Positions 22,289 through 30,151 of a stretch of 34,134 bases of DNA are shown one piece after another. The stretch is taken from IMG/VR virus record IMGVR_UViG_3300043540_000164, positions 1 through 34,134 of that record; one strand, 5' to 3'. The position numbers were made by a program, and so were the translations under genes. Source of the DNA: a virus. The notes under the pieces are model-generated. The model did no database searches, was not told the DNA's origin, and saw only the letters and a program-made list of their open reading frames with translations. How positions within the stretch are numbered: the stretch's first letter is position 1; every line of letters starts with the position of its first letter.

Positions 22289-22875
22289 TTTGCACCCTTA
22301 AGCAAGTCCACCACCAACCCAGGGGCCTCGTCCCGCGTTGCCCCGTGAACTTTGGCCCCAACCATTCCCAACTTGGTGGCGTAGTTGCGAGCACGGGTTA
22401 TGTTACCCTTTATACCTTTCAACACCACGGGCCTGGGCTCACCCCCGTTGGCTGTCTGGCGCGCCCGGATACCTGCGAGACTCTCCTCCAGCGTAGTGCG
22501 CAACAGAACTATGTGGTAAGGACAACCCGCTTTCACCATCCGCTGGCAGAACTCTACGCCAACGGTATGGTTCATCATCCGTATACCTTCGAACAAAACG
22601 TGGAAGCCTGAAGAGCACCCATCAACAATCACCGGCCGGATGCTCTTGACGTCGCTAATGCGGTCGCACCCTCCGGTCGCGGCCTCGCCATACCGGCCCA
22701 TGACGAGGATGAGCGGGGGTACAGTCTCTTTACCCTCGTCACCTTTGAAGTGGTAAGTGCTACCGTACTCTTTACCTTCCACGATCATTGTGGACAGTTT
22801 CGTCATTTGCTCCATAACCCGACGCACCACTGTGCTTTTGCCACTGCCGTTCGTTCCGCAGATTTGAATGATCAT
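22285..22875 (-). CDS. P-loop kinase, probable DNA 5-hydroxymethyl-dU kinase
   Basis: The 196-residue protein begins MIIQICGTNGSGKSTVVRRV, a Walker A at residues 7-15. Later features are LILVMGRYGEAATGGCD, FHVLFEGIRMMN (probable substrate and Walker B-like region) and LRTTLEESLAGIRARQ (lid-type Arg helix). The VMGRY-x5-GGCD and hVLFEG blocks are those of phage nucleotide kinase-like proteins that phosphorylate 5-hydroxymethyl-dU within DNA. ATGA overlaps couple it to its neighbours. The broken gene at 19624-20178 is its paralogue. A free-nucleotide kinase is the alternative. Confidence 0.78.
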   Translation of the reverse strand: MIIQICGTNGSGKSTVVRRVMEQMTKLSTMIVEGKEYGSTYHFKGDEGKETVPPLILVMGRYGEAATGGCDRISDVKSIRPVIVDGCSSGFHVLFEGIRMMNHTVGVEFCQRMVKAGCPYHIVLLRTTLEESLAGIRARQTANGGEPRPVVLKGIKGNITRARNYATKLGMVGAKVHGATRDEAPGLVVDLLKGAK

Positions 22876-23732
22876 ACCCGGCTCCTCATTAGTTGCTTCG
22901 GCCGCCCCTCGCCGAGGCGTGCACGTTCCATTTTGTCAAATTCACACAAACAGTTCTGAGTGTCTTGCCCACTCACTCCGGGGTAGCCGTAGTCCAACAT
23001 GACCTGGTTGAGCACCCAGCGTAGGCGCTCGTTCTCCTCAATCCACTCATCCAGCTTCCACGGTGACTTGGGCGCGCGCCCCAGTACGCGGTTCAGCCCG
23101 CGCTGGCTACCGGGGCCGGGGGCGGCGAACGTCCACCAGTCGGGGGCACCCAACATCGCACCGCAGAATTTCGCGTCAGCTATAATTTGCGCCGCCATAA
23201 AAGATCCCAGCCCGTAGCACGCGGTCAGCCGGGAGTGCATGTCGGCTAAAGGCTCGTAGGGACGATAGCATAATTGCTGACGCTGGTTCCACAACGGGGT
23301 CAACACATCACGGTCCAGGTAGACCGCCCTAGGTACCCCTGGCATTCCCCCCGACCGAATCATGTATGCTCCGGAATACACGGTACCTCCGTACTCATCC
23401 TTCTGAGCCATCATCACCCCGAGCAAATTTGACAGTCTCCCTGGTACCCAGGGAACCGGGTAGCCCAGGAGCTTTAGGGTGGGCACCCAGTTAACGTGAC
23501 GTGCCACCGCCGCCGCGAACCACGCATCCGGGTCGGCGTGATGAGGGTCAAACCAGTTTTTGCGCAACCACGCGGTAGTTGTATCCAGCTCACGATACAC
23601 GTTGCAGAAACGGTAGGTCTGGAGTATCTTATCCTGCGTCCAAGGCCATGGCTCCCCGGCCGCTCGCCGCAGATAAATGCGGTGGCGCTCTAAGGCGAAG
23701 CTGACGATGCGGTCTGTGCCCTCGGCGGTCAT
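22872..23732 (-). CDS. Helical DNA-hypermodification protein (aGPT-PPlase2 / HMUDK-helical-like)
   Basis: The protein has 286 residues and is the first gene of the operon, with AGGAGG eight bases before the ATG. The motif order ERHRIYLRRAAGEPWPWTQD, then ILQTYRFCNVYRELDTTTAW, then LRKNW is the hallmark of a phage family annotated as putative DNA base hypermodification protein (alpha-glutamyl/putrescinyl thymidine pyrophosphorylase clade 2, or the helical domain of 5-hmdU DNA kinases). A helix-hairpin-helix-like GLGSFMAAQIIAD and an APGPGSQRGL loop follow, as in DNA-glycosylase-related folds. It probably acts on DNA with the kinase encoded next to it. Confidence 0.75.
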   Translation of the reverse strand: MTAEGTDRIVSFALERHRIYLRRAAGEPWPWTQDKILQTYRFCNVYRELDTTTAWLRKNWFDPHHADPDAWFAAAVARHVNWVPTLKLLGYPVPWVPGRLSNLLGVMMAQKDEYGGTVYSGAYMIRSGGMPGVPRAVYLDRDVLTPLWNQRQQLCYRPYEPLADMHSRLTACYGLGSFMAAQIIADAKFCGAMLGAPDWWTFAAPGPGSQRGLNRVLGRAPKSPWKLDEWIEENERLRWVLNQVMLDYGYPGVSGQDTQNCLCEFDKMERARLGEGRPKQLMRSRV

Positions 23733-23755
23733 GGTGATTGCCTCCTGATCACCCT

Positions 23756-23783
23756 ATCATGCGCCCGTTTCCGGGGAAGTAAA
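23756..23783 (-). promoter_or_regulatory. Promoter of the hypermodification operon
   Basis: On the minus strand TTTACT (23783-23778), a 16-base spacer with CCCC...GGG, and CATGAT (23761-23756). It lies between the stop at 23785 and the ATG at 23732. It has the same layout as the promoters at 20.2, 30.15 and 30.36 kb. Confidence 0.7.
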
Positions 23784-23784
23784 G

Positions 23785-24003
23785 CTACCCCTTGGTCTGT
23801 TTGGTCTTCAATATCTGAGCTGCCTCAAACGCGAACTCAGGGTCACACATCAGTATCCGTGCCCACTCGTTAGCAGGAAGATTGGTGTTGATAACTATGG
23901 CCGGCGTAACACCCTCCGCCTTAACCACTATGTGAAGGTTTGCGCAACTATTGCAACGGAAGGCCTGAATAACTGTACCAGGTAGTAAGACGGCAGAGGG
24001 CAT
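23785..24003 (-). CDS. Hypothetical protein with CxxC, 72 residues
   Basis: The ATG at 24003 shares a base with the preceding stop (TGATG). The protein has VIQAFRCNSCANLHIVVKAE with one CxxC pair, then VTPAIVINTNLPANEWARIL, and an amphipathic C-terminal helix. A single CxxC is not enough for a zinc ribbon unless it dimerises. Located at the end of the methyltransferase transcript. Function unknown. Confidence 0.55.
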   Translation of the reverse strand: MPSAVLLPGTVIQAFRCNSCANLHIVVKAEGVTPAIVINTNLPANEWARILMCDPEFAFEAAQILKTKQTKG

Positions 24004-24212
24004 CAGATTAACCCCTTCTCCGTGGCCAGCCGTTCCGACAACGTGACTACCCACAACTGTTTTCCTTTCGGGGCGCGTGTCCCCGCCAACTCTAACTCCA
24101 CCTGACTCTTAGGCAACCACACGCCCTCGCGCTCCTCGTCAACGCTCACAAGAATTGCACCCGTCGTCTCATGAATCAGAAACACCGTGATCTCTATTAG
24201 GTTGCTGCGCAT
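24003..24212 (-). CDS. Hypothetical protein, 69 residues
   Basis: The ATG lies 44 bases inside the end of the methyltransferase gene. The sequence alternates strands and turns: IEITVFLIHETTGAILVSVD, then GVWLPKSQVELE, then KQLWVVTLSERLATEKGL. The phrase WLPKSQVE is common in small phage proteins with a beta-barrel-like fold. No activity can be named. Confidence 0.55.
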   Translation of the reverse strand: MRSNLIEITVFLIHETTGAILVSVDEEREGVWLPKSQVELELAGTRAPKGKQLWVVTLSERLATEKGLI

Positions 24213-24960
24213 TTTGGTTCTCCAAGTATGCAGTTATAAACGCCGCAGCTACTTGCGGGACGATCGCGTTACCGTATCCGCGCAAGCGTTCCACGCGGGA
24301 GGATAACCCATTAACCTTCTCGTGAAGTTCGAAGACACCCTCGCAGCTTTTGCTTCCGAAACCGTCAGGCCAAGACGAATCAACTGTGTCCTCACCTGAT
24401 CCTCTAGGTGATAACACTTTACCAACCAACGAACACCCCCCGCGTCCCCATTTGCCCGGGGTGTTACCCACCCAGTAAGTCCTGTGCCGTCCGTGCGGTG
24501 CCCCGACGCCCGCAGCAGGGAGTACCGCCGCCCCGCAGGCGTAACTGCTTCCTTCCAGGTCAGAGAAAACAAGGTCGAGCCAAGCCCGTCCAGTTGGACC
24601 TTCAACCTGTTCCCCAAACAAGACGTCAGGTCGCCAGTATCTGATGAGCCAGAACCAGTCTGGCCAAAGGTGCCGCTCGTCAGTAAACCCTTTTCTCTTG
24701 CCTGCCGTGCTGAAAGGCTGGCATGGGCAAGAACCCGTCCATACGGGTTTGTCGTCTGGCCATCCGGCGAGTCGAAGGGCGTAGCTACAACCTCCGATTC
24801 CTGCAAAGAAGTGACACTGGGCGTATCCGAGCAAGTCTCGGGGGGACACATCACTGATGCTTCTCTCATCTACGTCTCCTGGGGCTATTAGACCCTCGCT
24901 AATTAAGTTGCGGAGCCACTGGGCTGCGAACGGGTTTATCTCGTTGTAATAAGCAACCAC
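24169..24960 (-). CDS. DNA C5-cytosine methyltransferase
   Basis: The protein has 263 residues and a GTG start with GAGG before it. Motif I is FFAGIGGCSYALRLAGW (51-67); motif IV is TGSCPCQPF with catalytic C80; motif VI reads EQV (117-119) instead of the usual ENV, as in related phage enzymes; motif VIII is GAPHGRHR (153-160); and motif X is RLRGYGNAIVPQVAAAF. The target-recognition region between VIII and X is short (about 60 residues), so the specificity is probably simple or the enzyme is reduced. It would methylate phage DNA to avoid host restriction. Most of its length is overlapped by another reading frame. Confidence 0.88.
   Translation of the reverse strand: MVAYYNEINPFAAQWLRNLISEGLIAPGDVDERSISDVSPRDLLGYAQCHFFAGIGGCSYALRLAGWPDDKPVWTGSCPCQPFSTAGKRKGFTDERHLWPDWFWLIRYWRPDVLFGEQVEGPTGRAWLDLVFSDLEGSSYACGAAVLPAAGVGAPHGRHRTYWVGNTPGKWGRGGCSLVGKVLSPRGSGEDTVDSSWPDGFGSKSCEGVFELHEKVNGLSSRVERLRGYGNAIVPQVAAAFITAYLENQNAQQPNRDHGVSDS
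24249..24869 (-). CDS. Long overlapping ORF nested in the methyltransferase gene
   Basis: A second frame on the same strand is open for 206 codons wholly inside the methyltransferase gene. Its ATG has GGAG six bases upstream. The product is not random-looking: GSTLFSLTWKEAVTPAGRRY, then SLLRASGHRTDGTGLTGWVT, and a C-terminus FTRRLMGYPPAWNACADTVT then RSSRK. I recall proteins of exactly this type (LMGYPxxWDxCAxTxxxSSRK ends) from many phages next to or over C5 methyltransferase genes. It is either a real dual-coded protein or a frame kept open by the conserved methyltransferase sequence. Function unknown. Confidence 0.5.
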   Translation of the reverse strand: MREASVMCPPETCSDTPSVTSLQESEVVATPFDSPDGQTTNPYGRVLAHASLSARQAREKGLLTSGTFGQTGSGSSDTGDLTSCLGNRLKVQLDGLGSTLFSLTWKEAVTPAGRRYSLLRASGHRTDGTGLTGWVTPRANGDAGGVRWLVKCYHLEDQVRTQLIRLGLTVSEAKAARVSSNFTRRLMGYPPAWNACADTVTRSSRK

Positions 24961-24967
24961 TTCGACC

Positions 24968-26473
24968 TCACAAATACGGATACGCCCTATCTGTCAGGCT
25001 ATCTACTATGGTCAGCTTCTGCCTTGCACGCGTTGCTCCAACATAAAACACGCGGGCTTCGCCGTCCTCGTTTCGCTCCATCTCGACGAAGCTGCGGCGG
25101 GCCATTTCTGTCATCAGGATCACCTCGTCTGCCTCCCCGCCCTTGCTGCCGTGGATAGTGCTTAACCTCACCCGGGCCTTGCCCGTCAGCCGCTCGCCCG
25201 CCCGCCGGGCCGCCAGCATGTATGATATCTCGTCCGGGGGAAGACGCGTCAGGGCGTCGTGCCAAATTGCGGTAGTAGTTAAGCCGAACTGATTTATTAA
25301 ATCAGTTAGGCTTAACTTTTCCTCCTCGCACTTCTTCAACTTTGCCTTTGCACCCCGCATCACTCCCTCGCCCGCCGTCATGTAGGAGTAGACCGCATTA
25401 GCGTCGTCAGCCGAAACGGAACCTCCGGACCGCAGCTTCTCCCAAGCCTGTACCGCGCGTAACACGGCCGGGCTCACCGCCGAGCGGCCCCCGAAGTCGT
25501 AAAGCACACCTCTACGCCTCAATTCGGGTTCTACCTGCTCCTGTAACACGTAGTTGTTTCGTGCCAACACCAGAATATCTTCACCGCTGAAATTGCACCC
25601 GCTGATGTCCAACTCACGTCCTACAGAGCCCTCCTCATCACGAGGCTCCCACGCCTTCGGCCTCCGGTGGGCTACCCGCCCTATAACGGCGTTGGCCACC
25701 CCCTGAACGGCGCGGGGCACCCGGTGGCTCCTCCCCAGAACCCTAACGCTACCCTGCATATTGACCAACGTATCCACGTCCGCCCCTGCCCAAACGTACA
25801 GAGCCTGGTCGTCGTCGCCAGCTATCACCACCCGCCGTGCTCCCTGCGCAAGCCGCCAGACCACCCGCCATTGGAGAATTGACAAATCTTGTGATTCGTC
25901 CACCAACAATACGTCCAGCGCCGGGGCGGTGTCCCGGACCAGCATCTCCTGAAGCATGCCCGTATAGTCCAGCAGGCCGTGCGCTGTCTTGTACGCCGCG
26001 TAGCAACGGCTCACGTGGTCCACCGTTCCCCAACTTAGCCTGTCGTCGTCCTCATCATACAACTGGCGTAACGGTACCCCCCGCATGCGTGCTAGGTTCT
26101 CCATAAACAACACACGGTCACCTACCTCGTAACCCGCGAAGGTTCCGTCATCACACCACGTACCTGTTACCCGAACACCCGCGTAATCACTAAAATCTCT
26201 CAAACGGTCGCGCTCCATAACGTCCTCCGGCCGCAACCCTAGCGTTCGGTAAGCTAGTGAGTGCAAAGTTCGGAAATGGGGGAAGTCAGAACGGGGCAGC
26301 TTGAACCGTTCCGCCGCGCGGCTGATCGCAGTCTCAGCCCCGCGCCGGGTGAACGTAACGAAACCAACCCTGTCCGGGGGGGTGCCACTTACCATCTCGT
26401 TGTCCACTATGTCCAACAGGGTCGTAGTCTTACCCGTGCCTGGAGGCCCCAGTATTATCTCAGGCTCCGCCAT
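24968..26473 (-). CDS. UvrD/Rep-like SF1 DNA helicase
   Basis: The 501-residue protein has the SF1A motifs in order: I GPPGTGKTTT (9-18), Ia FVTFTRRGA, II LLVDESQDL, III AGDDDQALYVWAGAD, V STIHGSKGGEADEVIL and VI RVFYVGATRARQKL. It is shorter than UvrD (about 720), with reduced 1B and 2B subdomains. It would unwind DNA in replication or repair and could assist a phage replisome that has no DnaB-type helicase in this window. The start overlaps the winged-helix gene by 14 bases. The methyltransferase gene follows after seven bases. Confidence 0.9.
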   Translation of the reverse strand: MAEPEIILGPPGTGKTTTLLDIVDNEMVSGTPPDRVGFVTFTRRGAETAISRAAERFKLPRSDFPHFRTLHSLAYRTLGLRPEDVMERDRLRDFSDYAGVRVTGTWCDDGTFAGYEVGDRVLFMENLARMRGVPLRQLYDEDDDRLSWGTVDHVSRCYAAYKTAHGLLDYTGMLQEMLVRDTAPALDVLLVDESQDLSILQWRVVWRLAQGARRVVIAGDDDQALYVWAGADVDTLVNMQGSVRVLGRSHRVPRAVQGVANAVIGRVAHRRPKAWEPRDEEGSVGRELDISGCNFSGEDILVLARNNYVLQEQVEPELRRRGVLYDFGGRSAVSPAVLRAVQAWEKLRSGGSVSADDANAVYSYMTAGEGVMRGAKAKLKKCEEEKLSLTDLINQFGLTTTAIWHDALTRLPPDEISYMLAARRAGERLTGKARVRLSTIHGSKGGEADEVILMTEMARRSFVEMERNEDGEARVFYVGATRARQKLTIVDSLTDRAYPYL

Positions 26474-26870
26474 ACGTATTCTCCATTACAGGATCTTCCC
26501 CGGCCATGACGCGCTCGATCTTTTCCTTGTCCTCCGCACTCAAATAGTAACCCCCGCTGTGCCTGTGAATGGTTATACCGTAGGGCTTTAGCCGCTGACG
26601 TATACGGCAGATGTAAGTTACCACCAGGTTTCCTGACTTGGTTGTTTGAGCAAAGGGACTAATCAACTCGGTTAACTCAGTGGCAGCTATTGGCCCGTAC
26701 TTTGTTACCCAAATCAACACTCGGCTTTCTTGTCCAGTTAAACCGTACAACCCCAAACGTTTACGAGCATCCCCGGCTAGCTTACGGTAACGGTTAAGCT
26801 CCTGCTCCAAATCTTCTATCCGGGAACGTAGACTAATTACTTCTTTCTCGTATGCGCTGGGTTCAGTCAC
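26460..26870 (-). CDS. Coiled-coil and winged-helix DNA-binding protein
   Basis: I start at the GTG at 26870 (GTGA overlap with the membrane microprotein, AGGGGA upstream), giving 136 residues. Residues 8-35 are a coiled coil (YEKEVISLRSRIEDLEQELN). The rest is an OmpR-like winged helix: LTGQESRVLIWVTKYGPIAA, then VVTYICRIRQRLKPYGITIH, then HSGGYYLS. The protein probably binds DNA as a dimer through the coil. It may be a transcription regulator or a helicase-loading adaptor, as it is encoded between primase and helicase. Confidence 0.7.
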   Translation of the reverse strand: MTEPSAYEKEVISLRSRIEDLEQELNRYRKLAGDARKRLGLYGLTGQESRVLIWVTKYGPIAATELTELISPFAQTTKSGNLVVTYICRIRQRLKPYGITIHRHSGGYYLSAEDKEKIERVMAGEDPVMENTYGGA

Positions 26871-27004
26871 CACCGTTCCCCTATCGTCAGGAATCGAAAC
26901 AGAAACCACACGCTCCACAGGACGGCCCGTACAACGAACAATCCCAGCATAACGATCATCCAAAATAAGAACAGGAAGAGAAAAAAGGGTAAGAGGAGAA
27001 TCAT
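26867..27004 (-). CDS. 45-residue hydrophobic membrane microprotein
   Basis: The ATG overlaps the primase stop (ATGA) and the stop overlaps the next gene's GTG (GTGA). The product, MILLLPFFLFLFLFWMIVML, then GLFVVRAVLWSVWFLFRFLT, then IGERW, is almost wholly membrane-embedded with a basic C-terminal half, perhaps two short transmembrane helices. Being encoded between primase and helicase, it may tether the replisome to the membrane. A holin-like role is an alternative. Confidence 0.65.
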   Translation of the reverse strand: MILLLPFFLFLFLFWMIVMLGLFVVRAVLWSVWFLFRFLTIGERW

Positions 27005-28575
27005 ACTGGAACTCCTGGTACAGAAGGAGAATCTGACTGCGGCGGCCGACGGAACTGCCGGCTGGGCACCCACCACACGTTGACTCCGTGTCCTTTGATA
27101 TTGAAGAAATGATCACCGCCCCCGAAACGCTTAATCTGCTCGGTCATCTGGCCTCGGCTAGTGGTCTTGTCCCCTTCGCGCTCAAGGAATTTAGACAAAT
27201 CTCTCAAGCGGAAATAATGCCGCCCGGCTTCCTCGTCCTCCCAGGGGCGTCCCCTTAGCAGGTCCTCCCGGCTCGTGCCGCGTTGCCGATTGGTGAGGAA
27301 CTCCTCTAACCTCTCGTGAAATATCCCCTGACGACCTACTTCCTGTGGAGCGGGCACTAGGTGAACATCCCGCATCGCCTCGCTCAATACCGTAAACCAG
27401 TCGCTCTGTTTTATGGCCATGTAACATCTGTTCAACTCTGACATACACTTGGCGTGGAATCGGCGGTAATCCTGTAATTCCTCGGTATTGACCTCCAGCC
27501 GGCTGTCCTCTACGTTGACAAACCATATCGGCGGGTCTGTGTCCAGTTTACTAATACCGGAGATAGCCGGGAATGCTCCCTCATCCCCTACCCCATAACG
27601 CCGCGCGCGGCACACCGCTGCGTTGCAGTGACTCTTCATCGGCTCTGTTTTACACGTGTACAAGTAGTCTTTGCTGCGCAGAGACCTTATTACCGAGGCT
27701 AGGCCCTCGGAGGAACCGGGGGGATCCAGATGGTCCTGGTTGGCCTGCTCTAACAGAGCCTCCCAGTCTGAAGGGTTGGTCTTCTTAAAATATATACCCA
27801 TCATCAACAAAGTGTTGTTCTGGTATCCGGGCTTAATCCCTCCTACTACCAAGTGCTGCAGGCAAGGAGGCCCGTCGGAAAACGCCACCCCCGTACCTGG
27901 GGGGGCTGTTCCGTTGACTGATGGGGCAGGGCGCGAGCGTGCCCGGGCTGCCAGGGCAGAGCGGGGCTGGCGGCGCTCTTCTGCCAGGGCTAAAAACTCC
28001 TGTACGGTCTGCTCCCCCCCGCTCGCCTTAACCCCGACCTGCATCCTAAGCTTGTTATCGTATGTCCCCCCGAAATAGGGCATCACGATCCAGTTGGGTT
28101 TATCCCCCCGGTCAGCTAATATCTCCGTCTGCTTGGGGAACACCTCTGAGTTAGCGTAACCTAACCGGGCCAACACGTCCCGCAAATAGCGTTGAACTTC
28201 TACCGCCGGAGCCGGTTCACTGAGAAACAAGAATAAGTGCACACCCCCGCTCTTGCTGTAACAGGGAACTAGCGGTAACTTGGCCCGTTCTATAGCCTGT
28301 ACTAGCTGTATAATGTCGATTTCGTAATCGTCTACGTCGCCGCTGCCCCACAGGCAAGTGCCGTCTTCTCGTATAGGGGCCACACCCAACGGGCGCTCTC
28401 CACTTAGGTGTTTCTCCCACAACTCAACAGTAGCGGGACCGGGTACCGTGCGTGCGGTCTTCTTGATGTGCCACTTCAGGCTGTCGGGGTCCTGCTGAGG
28501 TTCCCCATGTGTGCCGTGTGCCCCCAAGAAGCCCGCAAACAGGGTTGCCATCCGCTGTGCAACAGTTTTTGACAT
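27001..28575 (-). CDS. Archaeo-eukaryotic-type primase (PrimPol/TOTE-like) with C-terminal winged-helix-like domain
   Basis: The protein has 524 residues. The catalytic core shows GDVDDYEID (D80 and D82 as the DxD metal site), VPCYSKSGGVHLFLFL (105-118, with the sxH nucleotide-binding motif), and further residues near TEILADRGDKPNWIVMPYFG. This matches AEP primases of the type found in TOTE conflict elements and many phages. A zinc-finger-like middle (YTCKTEPMKSHCNAAVC) follows. Residues 453-508 form a terminal domain (FRLRDLSKFLEREGDKTTSR, then FFNIKGHGVNVWWVP) that recurs as the separate gene at 7712-8179. It would make primers for the family A polymerase. Confidence 0.83.
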   Translation of the reverse strand: MSKTVAQRMATLFAGFLGAHGTHGEPQQDPDSLKWHIKKTARTVPGPATVELWEKHLSGERPLGVAPIREDGTCLWGSGDVDDYEIDIIQLVQAIERAKLPLVPCYSKSGGVHLFLFLSEPAPAVEVQRYLRDVLARLGYANSEVFPKQTEILADRGDKPNWIVMPYFGGTYDNKLRMQVGVKASGGEQTVQEFLALAEERRQPRSALAARARSRPAPSVNGTAPPGTGVAFSDGPPCLQHLVVGGIKPGYQNNTLLMMGIYFKKTNPSDWEALLEQANQDHLDPPGSSEGLASVIRSLRSKDYLYTCKTEPMKSHCNAAVCRARRYGVGDEGAFPAISGISKLDTDPPIWFVNVEDSRLEVNTEELQDYRRFHAKCMSELNRCYMAIKQSDWFTVLSEAMRDVHLVPAPQEVGRQGIFHERLEEFLTNRQRGTSREDLLRGRPWEDEEAGRHYFRLRDLSKFLEREGDKTTSRGQMTEQIKRFGGGDHFFNIKGHGVNVWWVPSRQFRRPPQSDSPSVPGVPV

Positions 28576-28643
28576 TCGCCTGCTTCTGATTAAGTTGCCC
28601 CACAGCCCGGGGTCTATGCCCCGGGCGTAAATCAGTCCACAGG

Positions 28644-29489
28644 CTAAATACCTACCTTCTCCGCTTCCGCGTCGCTGGTGCGGGGGGAGCGCTCAGGTTC
28701 CCCCCGGCTGTCCTCCTCCACCGCCTCTGCCACCTTCTCGCCGCTCATAACCGCCTGATAGAGGGCCAGCCCCAGATCGTACTGCTGCGCGCTCTCCACC
28801 CAACCAGCATCCACCGCCTTGATGACGTACCAGCTGTTACCGTCCTTCTCTTTGCGCACCGTGGTGAGCCTGTATTTGCGGGCGAAGCTGTCCAGTGGTT
28901 TGCCGCTCTGATCGCGGAACTGGTTCATCAGTTGCATCCACGTTCGGCTGACCGTGTGACCCGTACTGGAGAACGGAATCACGTAGGCATCTGCCCCCAC
29001 CAAAACGTAATGCTCCCGCGTCTCGACGAGAATGTTGTTGTTCGGCCGCGCCCACACTATTTGCGGCCGCCCTTGATCGTCCAATACCTCCTTCTCAAAA
29101 GCGTCATCAGGACGTTCGTTGTGTCGCCCCTTGAAACCGTCGCCTCGCTTCGGCCCCCACTCCAACCACCCCTTCCAGAAGGCGCAGGGTTGAACCTCAA
29201 TGCCCTCCGTACCGCTGATAATCTTGTCGGTTCCTCGCACCCACAGTTCGCCAGCTTTGGCACCCTTGACATAGGTGTCAGCGCGCTCGTCGGTCTGAGG
29301 ACTACTCTTTTGTAGAACCAGCAACAACGGGACGATATTGTCGTCTCGCGCTGTGCTGACGCCGCGCCCCTCGCTCGCCGCCAGCCGGGCCGCCAGATAG
29401 GCCGGAACTCCCCCGGCCGCTCCCACCACCGCCGGGGGTTGAGCCTTCGGCGCTTCTGCTTCTTTGGTCTTCGTCACTGCTTTTGCCAT
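28644..29489 (-). CDS. Conserved phage replication-module protein
   Basis: The protein has 281 residues. The N-terminus is Ala/Lys/Pro-rich and disordered. The core has DDNIVPLLLVLQKSSPQTDE, then CAFWKGWLEWGPKRGDGFKG, then REHYVLVGADAYVIPFSSTG. Proteins with this pattern are common in phage replication regions, usually annotated as hypothetical and sometimes suspected to bind single-stranded DNA. The C-terminus is acidic and disordered (EAVEEDSRGEPERSPRTSDA), as in SSB-like proteins that recruit partners. The assignment as SSB-like is only a suggestion. GAGG lies about ten bases before the ATG. Confidence 0.62.
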   Translation of the reverse strand: MAKAVTKTKEAEAPKAQPPAVVGAAGGVPAYLAARLAASEGRGVSTARDDNIVPLLLVLQKSSPQTDERADTYVKGAKAGELWVRGTDKIISGTEGIEVQPCAFWKGWLEWGPKRGDGFKGRHNERPDDAFEKEVLDDQGRPQIVWARPNNNILVETREHYVLVGADAYVIPFSSTGHTVSRTWMQLMNQFRDQSGKPLDSFARKYRLTTVRKEKDGNSWYVIKAVDAGWVESAQQYDLGLALYQAVMSGEKVAEAVEEDSRGEPERSPRTSDAEAEKVGI

Positions 29490-29501
29490 TTTATCAGTCC
29501 T

Positions 29502-30116
29502 CTATTTCTTTGCCTTGGTCTTCCAAGCCTTACCACCCACCTTGACCTCCACCTTCTCACCTATGTAGACGCCGAGGAGGTCCTGCGGCACCACGCGGTT
29601 CGCCTCCATCTCCCGCTTCACCATGGCGGTGAGGCTCTGGGGTAGGACCGAAACCTTACTTTCGTACTCAAATTTGTTTTTACTGAGTAACGCCTCCAGC
29701 TTCTTAGCCCGCGCGTTCTCGCCCATGTTAAATTGCAGTTTGATTGCGTGCTTGATCAGGTCGGCGTGACCGTTCTCCTCCAGCCAAACGTAGGCCATCC
29801 CCTCTCGTTCTTTGGGAATGGAAGCGTTGACGATCTGTTTCCGGCTGAACTCGGCCGGGGGGTTGTTGCCATCGGCTTCTAGGCTAAAGGCCGGTATCTT
29901 GGCTTCCAGCATGATGTCCAGCAGGGTCCTGCTCTCGCTAAAGTTGATGGCTGCCACTATCTCCGCCAACCTAGCCTCTAGGTCCTCCTTCTTCATGTAC
30001 AGGTCTCGGAGATGGCTGGCCTCCTTACGAACCTGCTCTAGGGTTATAGGGCTCGTCGGCTCTTCGGCGCGCTGCGACCCGCGCCGAACAAAGTCCGGTA
30101 TGTTATCTGCGGTCAT
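29502..30116 (-). CDS. Conserved phage protein, first gene of replication operon
   Basis: The 204-residue protein has an N-terminal coiled coil (residues about 25-60, LRDLYMKKEDLEARLAEIVA), then ARxKQIVNASIPKE-like sequence (FSRKQIVNASIPKEREGMAY), VWLEENGHADLIKH, and a C-terminus SLTAMVKREMEANRVVPQDL then LGVYIGEKVEVKV. This domain (WLEENGxxDLIK, then TLxAxVKxxxExGxxxPxDLxG) recurs in many tailed phages beside single-strand DNA-binding or primase genes. No enzymatic motif is visible. A phage-type promoter lies 36 bases upstream. Confidence 0.65.
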   Translation of the reverse strand: MTADNIPDFVRRGSQRAEEPTSPITLEQVRKEASHLRDLYMKKEDLEARLAEIVAAINFSESRTLLDIMLEAKIPAFSLEADGNNPPAEFSRKQIVNASIPKEREGMAYVWLEENGHADLIKHAIKLQFNMGENARAKKLEALLSKNKFEYESKVSVLPQSLTAMVKREMEANRVVPQDLLGVYIGEKVEVKVGGKAWKTKAKK

Positions 30117-30151
30117 ATCGGTATGTCCTGCTCCTGTTGTGCCCCAGATTT

